Source: Paraburkholderia eburnea (GTDB lineage Bacteria > Pseudomonadota > Gammaproteobacteria > Burkholderiales > Burkholderiaceae). Taken from it: 64,000 nt of DNA. The stretch lies in contig NZ_PQGA01000009.1 in the NCBI RefSeq assembly GCF_002917095.1, forward strand, positions 1-64,000, in the 5' to 3' direction. The position numbers were made by a program, and so were the translations under genes. The notes under the pieces are model-generated. The model did not search any database. It was given only the letters and a program-made list of their open reading frames with translations, and had not been told where the DNA came from. Shown in pieces: positions 8,613 through 17,173 of the stretch; position 1 is the first letter of the stretch, and every line of letters begins with the position of its first letter.

Positions 8613-9298
8613 GAGTTCTGCTGTGCTCCTCCTCCGACGCGGAGCGGAGCTATCTATACAAGGCGCTGAGCGAGAGCCTCAACAGCGTCGAGGTTGTCGA
8701 CAACCTCTCCTATGCGGTCTATCTCGCCTCGCATGAGCCGTTCGACACGGTGATCCTGTGCGCAGGCGGCGCGCACGCGCACGACGGTCTCGCCGAGGCG
8801 CTCGCCTCGTTCACGCGCCTGCCCGACGCCCCCGCCGTGGTGATCGCGCTCACGCGCGCCACGCCCGCCGACTGCGCGCGCCTGCTGCGTGCGGGTGCCG
8901 ATGCCTGCTTCGTGCAGCCCTGGTCGGTGCTCGAAATCCAGGAGCGCATGCTCGCGCTGCGCCGCACCGCGCTTGCCCAGGCGCGGCCCGCACTCGCACG
9001 GCTCGACCCGCTCACGCGCGACCTCGTCGAGCAGGACCGCCGCATCTCGTTGACCACACGCGAATATCTGCTGGTCGAATGTCTGCTGCGTCACGCCAAT
9101 GCGCCCGTCGCGCGCGAGCAGTTGATCCGCTACGCGTGGCCCGAGAAAGGCGATGTCGAACCGTCGAGCGTCAACCTCGTGGTCTCGCGCCTGCGCCGCA
9201 AGTTCATCACGCACGGCGCGCGCACCCGGATCGAGACGATCAACCGCTATGGCTACCAGCTCGATTTGCGCGCCGACCCATCAGGACCGCTTCCGTAA
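8609..9298 (+). CDS. OmpR-type regulator with degenerate receiver
   Basis: 229 residues: receiver-like fold (1-115) plus an intact OmpR/PhoB winged helix (about 135-225; LTTREYLLVECLLRHA, then VSRLRRKF and GYQLDL). The N-terminal acidic pair is replaced by Ser residues (VLLCSSSDAE). The phospho-Asp position is Cys51 (DTVILC) and the conserved Lys is Gln (CFVQPW). It therefore cannot be phosphorylated in the normal way and is probably an atypical regulator that binds DNA without phosphorylation. The start overlaps the kinase stop (ATGA). Its closest relative in the window is the gene at 11635. Confidence 0.82.
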   Translation: MRVLLCSSSDAERSYLYKALSESLNSVEVVDNLSYAVYLASHEPFDTVILCAGGAHAHDGLAEALASFTRLPDAPAVVIALTRATPADCARLLRAGADACFVQPWSVLEIQERMLALRRTALAQARPALARLDPLTRDLVEQDRRISLTTREYLLVECLLRHANAPVAREQLIRYAWPEKGDVEPSSVNLVVSRLRRKFITHGARTRIETINRYGYQLDLRADPSGPLP

Positions 9299-9434
9299 GC
9301 CCTTTGCAAGTGTGTGAAGCATTTGTAAACCTAAATTTAATTTCATGACAGCTAGAGCGGCACAGCGGCCTTACGACGGTAAACTTGCTTTCCTGGTGAG
9401 GCGGCGCAAGTGACGCGCGGCGGAGTGCGAGGAA

Positions 9435-10118
9435 ATGAGTCAGGTGCGCGTATTGACGGTGGAAGACGATGCCGTCACAGCCAATGAAATTGTCAATGAA
9501 TTAACGCAGCGCGGTTTCGTCGTCGACTGGGTCGACAACGGCCGCGACGGCATGGCGCGCGCGATGAGCGACGAGTACGACGCCATCACGCTCGACCGTA
9601 TGCTGCCGGGCGTCGACGGTTTGTCGATCCTGACCGCCATGCGCACGGTCGGCATCCAGACGCCGGTGCTGATGCTAAGCGCACTGGGCGACGTCGACGA
9701 GCGCGTGCGCGGCCTGCGCGCGGGCGGCGACGACTATCTCACCAAGCCCTTCGATCCGGAGGAACTGACCGCGCGCCTCGAAGTGCTGCTGCGCCGCCGT
9801 CAGGCCGCCACGGTGGCGCGCGAAACGGCGCTGCGCGTGGGGCCGCTCGAACTCGACCTCATCTCGCGCAAGGTGCGCCGCGACGGCGAGGAAGTGGCGC
9901 TCCTGCCCACCGAATACCGCGTGCTCGAATTCATGATGCGCCACGCGGGCAAGACCATCACGCGCACCATGCTGTTCGAAGCCGTGTGGGGCTACCACTT
10001 CGATCCGGGCACCAACCTGATCGACGTGCATATGGGCCGCCTGCGCAAGAAGATCGATCCGCCGGGCGTGCCGCCGCTGATCCAGACGGTGCGCGGCTCC
10101 GGCTACATTCTCGGATAA
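9435..10118 (+). CDS. OmpR/PhoB-family response regulator, canonical
   Basis: 227 residues with a full set of receiver residues: EDD near the N-terminus, phospho-Asp54 (DAITLDRMLPG) and Lys104 (YLTKPF). A winged-helix domain ends in GSGYILG. AGGA/GGAG precede the ATG. It is followed after 6 bp by its likely cognate kinase (10124). It is closely similar to the regulator at 30177, which has lost the Asp and Lys. Confidence 0.88.
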   Translation: MSQVRVLTVEDDAVTANEIVNELTQRGFVVDWVDNGRDGMARAMSDEYDAITLDRMLPGVDGLSILTAMRTVGIQTPVLMLSALGDVDERVRGLRAGGDDYLTKPFDPEELTARLEVLLRRRQAATVARETALRVGPLELDLISRKVRRDGEEVALLPTEYRVLEFMMRHAGKTITRTMLFEAVWGYHFDPGTNLIDVHMGRLRKKIDPPGVPPLIQTVRGSGYILG

Positions 10119-10123
10119 ACCGC

Positions 10124-11581
10124 GTGTCGAGCCGTCCGCATCCGCCTTCCGCGCCCTCCGCATCCAGCGCGCCCGCGCTGCCGCGCCGCCGCTGGCACAC
10201 CACCACGTTCCGCTGGCTGTGCGCCTACACCGCGCTGTTCGGCGTGGTCCTCACCCTGCTCGTGGGCTTCATCGCCTGGAGCGCCACCCGTTCGATCGAG
10301 CGCGACACCGATACGATCATGGGCTGGCAGCTCATCTACTTCGATTCGATTCCCGATGCGCAACTGCCCGACGCGATCTATCAGCGCCTCGAGCACGAAC
10401 GCATGCACGTGAACTACTACGGTGTCTTTACGGCCGATGGCCGCTACGTGGCCGGCGACCTGCTCGAAGCCCCGTCGAGCATCACCTACGACCGCGTGGG
10501 CTGCACGCTCGAACACACGCTCACGCTGCGCGACCGTGTGCAGTCGCCGATCGTGCGCGCGATGGGCGAAGTGCGGCCCAATGGTATGCATCTCGTGGTC
10601 GCGCGCGACATGACCAACGTGCTGCAGATCCGCGAGTTCATGGTCCGCACGCTCGTGGTCGGCGCGGTGCTCGCCCTGCTGGCGGCGGCAGGCGGCGGTC
10701 TCGCGCTCGGCTTGCGGCAGATTCGCCGTGTGCGCGAATTCCGCCGCGTGACCCAATGCATCGCACGCGGCGACCTCGACCAGCGCCTGCCCGTGGGCGG
10801 CGACGACGAACTCGACATGCTTGCGCATCTCGTGAACCACATGCTCGACGAAGTCGAGCGCCTGATGGGCGAGGTCAAGGGCGCCTGCGACGGCATCGCG
10901 CATGACCTGCGCACGCCGCTCGTGCATCTGCACACGCTGCTCGCGCGCATCGCCGAGCGCGAGAGCCTGCGCGCCGACGCCGAAGGCGCGGACATGATGG
11001 AGCGCGCGCGCACCGAAACCGGCCAGTTGCTCGAACGCTTTCGCGCGATGCTGCGCATCTCCGAGATCGGCACCTTGCATCGGCGCGGCGGCTTCGCGAC
11101 GGTCGATCTGCGCGAACTGGTCGATGAACTGGCCGAGCTTTACGAACCGCTCGCGGAAAGCCGCGAAATCGACTGGCGCGTGAAAACCGAAGCCGTGAGC
11201 GAAATTCACGGTGATCGCGCGCTGCTCTTCGAAGCCTTCAGCAACCTCATCGACAACGCGATCAAATTCGCGCCGCACGGCGGCATCGTCAGCGTGACCT
11301 TGAGCGCGACGCCGCTCGGGCCTTTGCTCGCGGTCGCCGATAACGGCCTGGGCATCGCGCCCGCCGAGCGCGCCGCCGTGCTCCAGCGCTTCTATCGCGG
11401 CGACGCCGTGCGCCATATCGTTGGCTCGGGCCTGGGATTGAGCGTCGTCGCGGCGGTGATGCGCGTGCATGACTTCACGCTGCGGATCGACGATGCCGTC
11501 GATCTCGCCTCTACCCATGCTGCAAATGCAGGCCCCGGCGCGCGCATGAGCGTGCAATGCTGGCCGCGCGCGCTCACCTGA
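10124..11581 (+). CDS. Membrane sensor histidine kinase, paralogue of 7017
   Basis: 485 residues. TM1 and TM2 flank a periplasmic domain (MHVNYYGVFTADGRYVAGD, very like the first kinase's FYGLFSADGRWLAGD). HAMP and HisKA follow (ACDGIAHDLRTPL, His260), then HATPase with FSNLIDNAIKFAP and GSGLGLSV. The start is the GTG at 10124, 6 bp after the regulator's stop; no strong Shine-Dalgarno is seen, so translational coupling is likely. An ORF extending upstream through the regulator gene is a shadow. Confidence 0.86.
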   Translation: MSSRPHPPSAPSASSAPALPRRRWHTTTFRWLCAYTALFGVVLTLLVGFIAWSATRSIERDTDTIMGWQLIYFDSIPDAQLPDAIYQRLEHERMHVNYYGVFTADGRYVAGDLLEAPSSITYDRVGCTLEHTLTLRDRVQSPIVRAMGEVRPNGMHLVVARDMTNVLQIREFMVRTLVVGAVLALLAAAGGGLALGLRQIRRVREFRRVTQCIARGDLDQRLPVGGDDELDMLAHLVNHMLDEVERLMGEVKGACDGIAHDLRTPLVHLHTLLARIAERESLRADAEGADMMERARTETGQLLERFRAMLRISEIGTLHRRGGFATVDLRELVDELAELYEPLAESREIDWRVKTEAVSEIHGDRALLFEAFSNLIDNAIKFAPHGGIVSVTLSATPLGPLLAVADNGLGIAPAERAAVLQRFYRGDAVRHIVGSGLGLSVVAAVMRVHDFTLRIDDAVDLASTHAANAGPGARMSVQCWPRALT

Positions 11582-11634
11582 AACAGACAAGTCACTTCAT
11601 GGCGGGCACGTCGCCACACAAGAATACCGATCCC

Positions 11635-12348
11635 ATGCGCATTCTCCTCATCTCGCCCTGCCACGCCGAAGGCGCCTGGCTGCAAAAGGCCCTGCAGGAA
11701 AGCGCCCACAGCCTGCAACGCGCGGAAGAACTGCGCGACGGCCTGTATATCGCGGGCGAAGAGTCGTTCGATGCAGTGATTGCCGTGGCGCTCGACGGCG
11801 CCATGCTGCCCGAACTGCTCACGCTCCTGCCCCGCTTCGCTCAGGCGACCAACGGTGCGACCATCATCGCGGTACTCGGCATCGAAGCGAGCGCCCAGGC
11901 GCGCTCGCAACTGCTGCGCGCTGGCGCCGACGCGTGTTTCCGCTACCCGTTCTCGTTCATCGAAATGCACGAGCGCATGCTCGCGCTGCTACGCACCGGC
12001 CCCACACCGCTCACGCTGGCGGCGCTGACTGCATCGGGTGCGCAAGGCGATGCGTGCGCGCCGCTGCTGGACGCCAGCACGCGCGAGATCGTCGAAGGCG
12101 CGCGCCGCGCGGAACTCACGCGCCGCGAATATCTACTGGTCGAATGCCTGCTGCGTCAGCCGAACATGCCCGTGCCGCGCGATCAGATGATCCGCTACGC
12201 GTGGCCCGAAAAAGACGATATCGATCCTTCGACCGTGAACCTCGTGGTGTCGCGCCTGCGCCGCAAGCTCGAACGCGAGGCGATCGAAATGCGTATCGAA
12301 ACCATCAGCCGCTACGGCTATCAACTCACGCTGCCGAAGCACGCGTAA
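11635..12348 (+). CDS. OmpR-type regulator with degenerate receiver, paralogue of 8609
   Basis: 237 residues. The receiver lacks the acidic pair (ILLISPCHAE). Val51 replaces the phospho-Asp (FDAVIAVALDG) and Tyr replaces the Lys (CFRYPF). The DNA-binding domain is intact (LTRREYLLVECLLRQ, VSRLRRKLE, RYGYQL) and almost the same as that of the 8609 gene in the recognition region, so both may read similar sites. The start is uncertain: ATG 11635 matches the paralogue's N-terminus, ATG 11599 is the alternative, and neither has a good Shine-Dalgarno. Confidence 0.8.
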   Translation: MRILLISPCHAEGAWLQKALQESAHSLQRAEELRDGLYIAGEESFDAVIAVALDGAMLPELLTLLPRFAQATNGATIIAVLGIEASAQARSQLLRAGADACFRYPFSFIEMHERMLALLRTGPTPLTLAALTASGAQGDACAPLLDASTREIVEGARRAELTRREYLLVECLLRQPNMPVPRDQMIRYAWPEKDDIDPSTVNLVVSRLRRKLEREAIEMRIETISRYGYQLTLPKHA

Positions 12349-12386
12349 CAACCTCAAACGCATCGTCCCCGCATCACCTGAACCAA

Positions 12387-12403
12387 AGGTAACCGCTTAT
12401 GGG
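12387..12403 (-). repeat. Solitary origin iteron outside the origin
   Basis: Read on the minus strand the sequence is CCCATAAGCGGTTACCT, matching every fixed position of the 17-bp iteron consensus. It lies in the intergenic gap after the 11635 regulator, more than 6 kb from the last origin iteron. Confidence 0.72.
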
Positions 12404-12444
12404 ATTTCAGGTCACATGCGTTTCACGCTTCGTGTACCTGTCGC

Positions 12445-12479
12445 GAAAAAAAAGCGGCACGCATCGAGCGTGCCGCTTT
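12445..12479 (-). terminator. Intrinsic terminator of the 12545 gene
   Basis: A perfect 12-bp stem AAAGCGGCACGC/GCGTGCCGCTTT (12451-12462 with 12468-12479) is flanked on its left by an A-run, which is a T-run for minus-strand transcripts. It may also stop plus-strand transcripts from the regulator operon. Confidence 0.85.
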
Positions 12480-12544
12480 CGCATGGACCACAACCGTGCG
12501 GCTTGCGCCGCGCAAGCGGCGCGACGAGCCTGCAAAACAAGGCC

Positions 12545-12826
12545 TTAATGCGCGTACAGCGTGGAATTCAGGTACGCGAGCTGGCCATCCTGTTCCGCCT
12601 GCACGAGTTCGTGATAGACCTCGGCACGCGTCTTTTGATGCACCGGTTGACCATAAGGCGCTACCCAATTGCCGTTGTCGAACGAGGTGGCCGTATTGTT
12701 CATGGCGACCTGGGTGGTGGTGGCCGGCAGGTTGTTCTGCGACGGCGCCGTGTTGGCGTTCTGGGCGAAAGCGGACGTGGTGACAATGGCACCTGCGAAA
12801 GCAGCGACGAGCATGAGCGACTTCAT
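12545..12826 (-). CDS. Small secreted DUF4148-type protein
   Basis: 93 residues. A signal peptide (MKSLMLVAAFAGAIVTTSAFA) precedes an Asn/Thr/Gln-rich linker and the conserved end TRAEVYHELVQAEQDGQLAYLNS, typical of DUF4148. GGAGGA lies seven bases upstream of the ATG. Convergent with the two-component cluster and closed by the terminator at 12445-12479. Function unknown; probably periplasmic. Confidence 0.85.
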   Translation of the reverse strand: MKSLMLVAAFAGAIVTTSAFAQNANTAPSQNNLPATTTQVAMNNTATSFDNGNWVAPYGQPVHQKTRAEVYHELVQAEQDGQLAYLNSTLYAH

Positions 12827-13127
12827 GGGAACTATCCTCCAGAGAACGTAATCGTTGGCCGCGTAGGCCAGTTGGCGAATGCGACAGATCGCATCCCGGT
12901 ATTGAGAGAATAGTTAGGTCAGCCTATCGAACCCGATGCAGGACCATGAAGAAATGTTTAGACAAACGCGAGGAATCGTTGAACAAGCGCTCGCGCCAGG
13001 CTGCGCTCCGCTTAGTCCTCACGCTGATTTGAATCGGAAAACTCCATGGTTCGGCTTTGGCGGCGCGCTTCGTAGAATCGGTCGAACCCGATACCTGATA
13101 CCCGATACCGATTAAAGAACCGATCCC
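12827..13127. other. Intergenic region
   Basis: Divergent promoter region for the DUF4148 gene and the binding protein at 13128. The direct repeat ACCCGATACC/ACCCGATACC near 13086-13110 (GATACCTGATACCCGATACCGAT) is the only visible pattern. No gene supported. Confidence 0.4.
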
Positions 13128-14087
13128 ATGAGCACACGCCGCGACTTCCTCAAACTCTCGCTGGGCGCTGCTGCCGCGGCGCTCCCCGCTCTACGTGTTT
13201 CCGGCGCGCTGGCGGCCCCCGCGCCGCGTGTGCTGCGCATCGGCAACCAGAAGGGCGCGCTGAGCCTGCTGAAGGGCCGTGGATCGCTCGAAAAGCGCCT
13301 GGCGCCGCTAGGTGTCGGCGTCACCTGGACCGAGTTCAACGCGGGCCCCGTGCAACTGGAAGCGCTCAACGTCGGCTCGATCGATTTCGGCGACGTGGGC
13401 GACGCGCCGCCCATCTTCGCACAGGCCGCCGGCGCGCCGCTCGCTTACGTGGCGGCGACGCTGCCGCGTCCGCAATCGGAAGCCGTGATCGTGCCGCGCA
13501 ATTCTGCCTTGCGCGATGTGGCGGATCTCAAGGGCAAACGCGTCGCTTTCAATAAGGGCAGCAACGTGCACTTCTTTCTTGTGCAATTGCTGCGCAAACA
13601 TGGTCTCGACTACGGCGATATCCATCCCGTGTTCCTGGCCCCGGCCGATGCGCGCGCGGCCTTCGAAAACGGTTCGATCGACGCGTGGGTGATCTGGGAC
13701 CCGTTCTTTGCGGCGGCGCAGGCGACCCTGGGCGCGCGCGTGCTCGCCGACGCGAGCGGCGTGGACGGCAACCGTGGGTTCTACTTTTCGTCGCAGAACT
13801 ACGTGCGCCAGAATCCGGATGTGATCCGCATAGTCATCGACGAAATCGTGAAGACCGATGCATGGGGCAAGGCCCATCGCGCGGACTATGCCGCAGAACT
13901 TGCGAAGCTCTGGGGCTTGCCCGCGCCGATCGTGCAGCGGGCGGTCGATCGCAACGAGTTCGGCACCGTGACGGTCACGAAGCCGATCCTCGGCGAACAG
14001 CAGAAGATCGCCGATACCTTCCTCGAACTGGGTCTCGTGCCCAAACGCGTGGACGTTCTGCAAGCGGCGGCGCCCGGTCTGGCCTGA
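13128..14087 (+). CDS. SsuA-family aliphatic sulfonate-binding protein
   Basis: 319 residues with a Tat-like signal (STRRDFLKLSLGAAAAALP). The NMT1/SsuA periplasmic fold follows: RIGNQKG at the start of the mature protein, then LNVGSIDFGDVGDAPP and AWVIWDPFFAAAQ, both family hallmarks. It should present sulfonates or similar anions to an ABC permease. None of ssuB, ssuC or ssuD is next to it, so it is an orphan or serves a transporter elsewhere. It converges on the phosphatase gene with a 13-bp gap. Confidence 0.85.
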   Translation: MSTRRDFLKLSLGAAAAALPALRVSGALAAPAPRVLRIGNQKGALSLLKGRGSLEKRLAPLGVGVTWTEFNAGPVQLEALNVGSIDFGDVGDAPPIFAQAAGAPLAYVAATLPRPQSEAVIVPRNSALRDVADLKGKRVAFNKGSNVHFFLVQLLRKHGLDYGDIHPVFLAPADARAAFENGSIDAWVIWDPFFAAAQATLGARVLADASGVDGNRGFYFSSQNYVRQNPDVIRIVIDEIVKTDAWGKAHRADYAAELAKLWGLPAPIVQRAVDRNEFGTVTVTKPILGEQQKIADTFLELGLVPKRVDVLQAAAPGLA

Positions 14088-14100
14088 GCGCCCCTGAGCG

Positions 14101-15804
14101 TTAGCCGCGCGACTTCGTCAGCGTCACCGTTTCGAAAAGCTCGTAGTTCGGCGTGGGCGTCTGGTCGGCGCCCGGCGCGTGATAGTAGTTCATCGTGATG
14201 GTGGTCTTGCCACCGTGCTCGCCCGGGTCCACGTCGAACACGGCAATCCCATAACCGGTACCCGTATCGCGCTGCGCGGACCAGATCGCATCCTCCAGCG
14301 CATCCGCGCCGGGCCGCACATAGGACCCCGCTGCAGCGTTGGGCGCCGTGTTCGGAACCGGCCGGTTGGGCTTCGTGAAGATCTGCGCCTGCGGATTGCC
14401 GTTGCCGGTATCCACGCCATAGACGTCCAGCGGCGCGCTGGTGCCTCCGCCGCCAAGAATCAGGTGGATGGTGCCGTGGCTCGTGTCGAAGGTGTTGGCG
14501 CCCGCCTGGGCGTGCGGCACGGGCTTCGGCTGCAGCGTATCGACCGGCTCGCCCGTTTTCGCATCCACGCCCGCATGATGATTGCAGCCGCGCACCGGAT
14601 AGCTGCGCTCGTAATCGTGATCGTGGCCGCACACCACCAGATCCACGCCATAGCGGTCGAAGAGCGGCAGCCATGCCTCGCGGATGCCCTTGTCCGAGCC
14701 GTTGCCCGTCTTCGATGAACTGAGCGCGTCCTGATGCATCTGCACGACGATCCAGTCGATGTCGTCGTCATGCGACGCATGGTGGAGCGTCTTTTCGAGC
14801 CAGCGCGTCTGTTCGCCGTTGCTGTAGCCGCGCACGTAGAACGACGAGCCGGCAGCGACCGGCGCGTTGCCGGTGCTCGCGGCGGGCACGAGCGGCGCGG
14901 GGCCGGCGACGAAGGCGGCGGCGTCCTGATAGACCACATCGTCGGCGTCGAGCGAGACAAACAGCACATTGCTCACGCGGAAGCTGTACCAGCGGCCCGC
15001 GTAGGGCGTGCCGTTGTCGGGCAGCGTATAGCGCGCGAGATACGAGTTGAGCCCCTGCGGGCCGTTATCGAACTCGATCTCATGATTGCCGGGGCACGGC
15101 ATCCACGGACGGTTCGACGCCGAGGTCTGGCTGTTGTTCGCGAAGTCGCGCCACACCTCGGTCTGATGCGCGGGGTTCAGGTTCGCGTAGCAGAGGTCGC
15201 CGTTGAGCAGGTGAAAAAGCGGCTGGAACCGCTCGACGGCTTCCACGGCGAAGCGGCTTTGCGGCGACGACAGCACCCATCCCGTGTTAGGCGTCGCGAG
15301 GTCGCCGTAGCTCGTGAAGCGGAACGCCTTGCGTGAGCGCGGCGCGGTCCTGAAGCCCGCGCTGAACGGGTTGCCAGCGTGGCTGTCGTTGTCGGCGGTG
15401 ACTTCGTAGCGATAGGACGTGTCCGCGTGCAGGCCGGTGAGGCGCGCGTGATAGGTGAACACGACCACGCCCGTGAGGCCGTCCGTATAGGTGCGCTGGA
15501 TCGCGTCGACGCGCTCGCGGCGGCCACGTTCCGGGCTGTAGGTCACGCGCGGATGCGTGGCGGCGGCGAGCGACGCCCACGAGACCACGACTTCGCTCGT
15601 CGGGTCCGCGCCCCAGGTGAGGTGGATCTGCTCGGGCGTGCCGTCGGGCGTCGCCGTGTCGGCTCTCGCGACGCCGCTGAGGGCCGCGGCGGCGCCTGCC
15701 GCACCCGCGAAGCCGGACGCGCCCGCGAGCTTCAGAAAGCCACGGCGGGAAACGCCGCTGGCGGTGCCGGCAAACGGTGCCTCGGGAATATTCTTCTTCG
15801 TCAT
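14101..15804 (-). CDS. Tat-exported purple-acid-phosphatase-like metallophosphoesterase
   Basis: 567 residues. A Tat signal (SRRGFLKLAG) is followed by an N-terminal fibronectin-like PAP domain (about 50-150; IHLTWGADPTSEVVVSW). The calcineurin-like phosphoesterase has metal motifs SYGDL, NGDLCY, PGNHE, MHQDALSS and GHDHDYER. It likely hydrolyses phosphomonoesters in the periplasm or outside the cell. The ATG at 15804 is chosen because the Tat signal follows and GAGG lies upstream; the frame runs open to 15969 without a start signal. Transcribed alone, convergent with 13128. Confidence 0.88.
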   Translation of the reverse strand: MTKKNIPEAPFAGTASGVSRRGFLKLAGASGFAGAAGAAAALSGVARADTATPDGTPEQIHLTWGADPTSEVVVSWASLAAATHPRVTYSPERGRRERVDAIQRTYTDGLTGVVVFTYHARLTGLHADTSYRYEVTADNDSHAGNPFSAGFRTAPRSRKAFRFTSYGDLATPNTGWVLSSPQSRFAVEAVERFQPLFHLLNGDLCYANLNPAHQTEVWRDFANNSQTSASNRPWMPCPGNHEIEFDNGPQGLNSYLARYTLPDNGTPYAGRWYSFRVSNVLFVSLDADDVVYQDAAAFVAGPAPLVPAASTGNAPVAAGSSFYVRGYSNGEQTRWLEKTLHHASHDDDIDWIVVQMHQDALSSSKTGNGSDKGIREAWLPLFDRYGVDLVVCGHDHDYERSYPVRGCNHHAGVDAKTGEPVDTLQPKPVPHAQAGANTFDTSHGTIHLILGGGGTSAPLDVYGVDTGNGNPQAQIFTKPNRPVPNTAPNAAAGSYVRPGADALEDAIWSAQRDTGTGYGIAVFDVDPGEHGGKTTITMNYYHAPGADQTPTPNYELFETVTLTKSRG

Positions 15805-16236
15805 GTCGAATCGCCTCGTGACTGGACAGCGCGATCGCGTGTAGGTGTGAATACGTGCCGCGCTGCAAGTATTGCAGGGTGAGTGTCGGCGAAACGATGG
15901 CTTTCCTGCATGACCTCGCGATGACATCGCGTAGTGGCCCATGCGTGTCACGGACACCAGACACGACAAGTCGTCTAGTTAACTCAAGACGATTTCGGGC
16001 GTCTGAATAGCGTTCGAATGCAGTCAATTCGAAGAAATGATTCCTTAGTCGTCGATGGAATGCACCGCGGCGGCGCATCCCTCTGATATTCCCAGGGCAT
16101 TCCCTGGATCGCCCCGTTTTTATTGAAAAGCGCTTGCGTCCTGCATTTTGTTCCCGCAATCTTGTCTAGACAACACGGACGGGCCACACGGTACGCCCGC
16201 CTCATCACGGTTAGCTCGACTACAAGGAGTGGCGAC
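15805..16236. other. Divergent promoter region, phosphatase / ABC-lyase operon
   Basis: Holds the HutC-type operator at 16162-16173 and a partial copy (CGTCTAG) at 15972-15978. No gene is supported. Confidence 0.5.
16162..16173. promoter_or_regulatory. HutC-type operator
   Basis: Perfect palindrome TTGTCTAGACAA contains GTCTAGAC, which fits the HutC-subfamily GntR consensus GTMTAKAC. It lies 63 bp upstream of the first gene of the operon, which ends in a HutC-type regulator. Confidence 0.65.
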
Positions 16237-17097
16237 ATGCAGGTGAAGTGCACCAGACTGGTCAAGGCTTTGATCGGAGCCGCCTTCGGCGCGGCGCTGC
16301 TGGCGGGCGGCAACGCCAGCGCGAAGGAATGGAAAACGGTGACGATCGCGCTCGACGGCAGCTACGCGCCGTGGAACCTGACCTTGCCGGGCGGCAAGCT
16401 CGGCGGTTTCGAGCCGGAACTCGTCGCCAATCTCTGCGCCCGCGCGCAGCTCCAGTGCAATCTGGTCACGCAGGACTGGGACGGCATGATTCCGGGCCTT
16501 CAGGCCGGTAAGTTCGATGTCCTGATGGATGCGATCTCGATCACGCCCGATCGCGAGAAAATCCTCTCGTTCTCGAAGCCCTACGCGGCCACGCCCGCCA
16601 CCTTCGCCGTGGCCGACACCAAAGTCCTGCCGAAGACCGCGCCGGGCGCCAGCCAGGTGAAGCTCGACAACGACGCGCGCAGCAACCTGCCCGCCATCGA
16701 CGGCCTGCGCAAGGCGCTCAAGGGCAAGACCATCGGCCTGCAATCGGGCACGATCTATACGCGTTTCGTGAACGACAACTTCAAGGATGTCGCGTCGATC
16801 CGCGTCTACAAGACTTCGCCCGAGCGCGATCTCGATCTGGCCAATGGCCGCATCGACGCCTCGTTCGACGATGTCACCTACTACGCCGCCAACGCCGGCA
16901 AGCCCGATTCGAGCAGCATCGTCATGGCCGGCCCGCAGATCGCCGGTCCGGTCTGGGGCCCGGGTGAAGGCCTCGCCTTCCGCAAGCAGGACACCGACCT
17001 CAAGGCGAAGTTCGACACCGCCATCGCCGCCGCGCAGGCGGACGGCACGGTCAAGAAGCTCGCGCTCAAGTGGTTCAAGACCGACGTCACGCCTTGA
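16237..17097 (+). CDS. Polar amino-acid ABC transporter, substrate-binding protein
   Basis: 286 residues. A Sec signal ends near NASAKE. The SBP_bac_3 fold shows VTIALDGSYAPWNL, GGFEPELVANLCARA, DWDGMIPGLQAGKFDVLMDA and TPDREKILSFSKPY, the pattern of Lys/Arg/Orn, octopine and histidine binders. About 30 residues between TPATFAV and LRKALKGKTIGLQSG exceed the usual loop. AAGGAG lies seven bases before ATG 16237. First gene of an operon with two permeases, an ATPase, an ammonia-lyase homologue and a HutC-type repressor, so its ligand is probably the lyase substrate (inference). Confidence 0.88.
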   Translation: MQVKCTRLVKALIGAAFGAALLAGGNASAKEWKTVTIALDGSYAPWNLTLPGGKLGGFEPELVANLCARAQLQCNLVTQDWDGMIPGLQAGKFDVLMDAISITPDREKILSFSKPYAATPATFAVADTKVLPKTAPGASQVKLDNDARSNLPAIDGLRKALKGKTIGLQSGTIYTRFVNDNFKDVASIRVYKTSPERDLDLANGRIDASFDDVTYYAANAGKPDSSSIVMAGPQIAGPVWGPGEGLAFRKQDTDLKAKFDTAIAAAQADGTVKKLALKWFKTDVTP

Positions 17098-17173
17098 TGG
17101 CCGTGCATGGGAGGCCCACGCGGCTTCCCATGCAATCACGCCTTAATTCGCCTGTTTGCTTGAGGTAGTCATC

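Noticed and set aside
14248..14264. Iteron-like CCCATAACCGGTACCCG
   Set aside because: Lies inside the phosphatase coding sequence, where it encodes GTGYG; the right half is shifted by one base against the iteron consensus. Probably chance.
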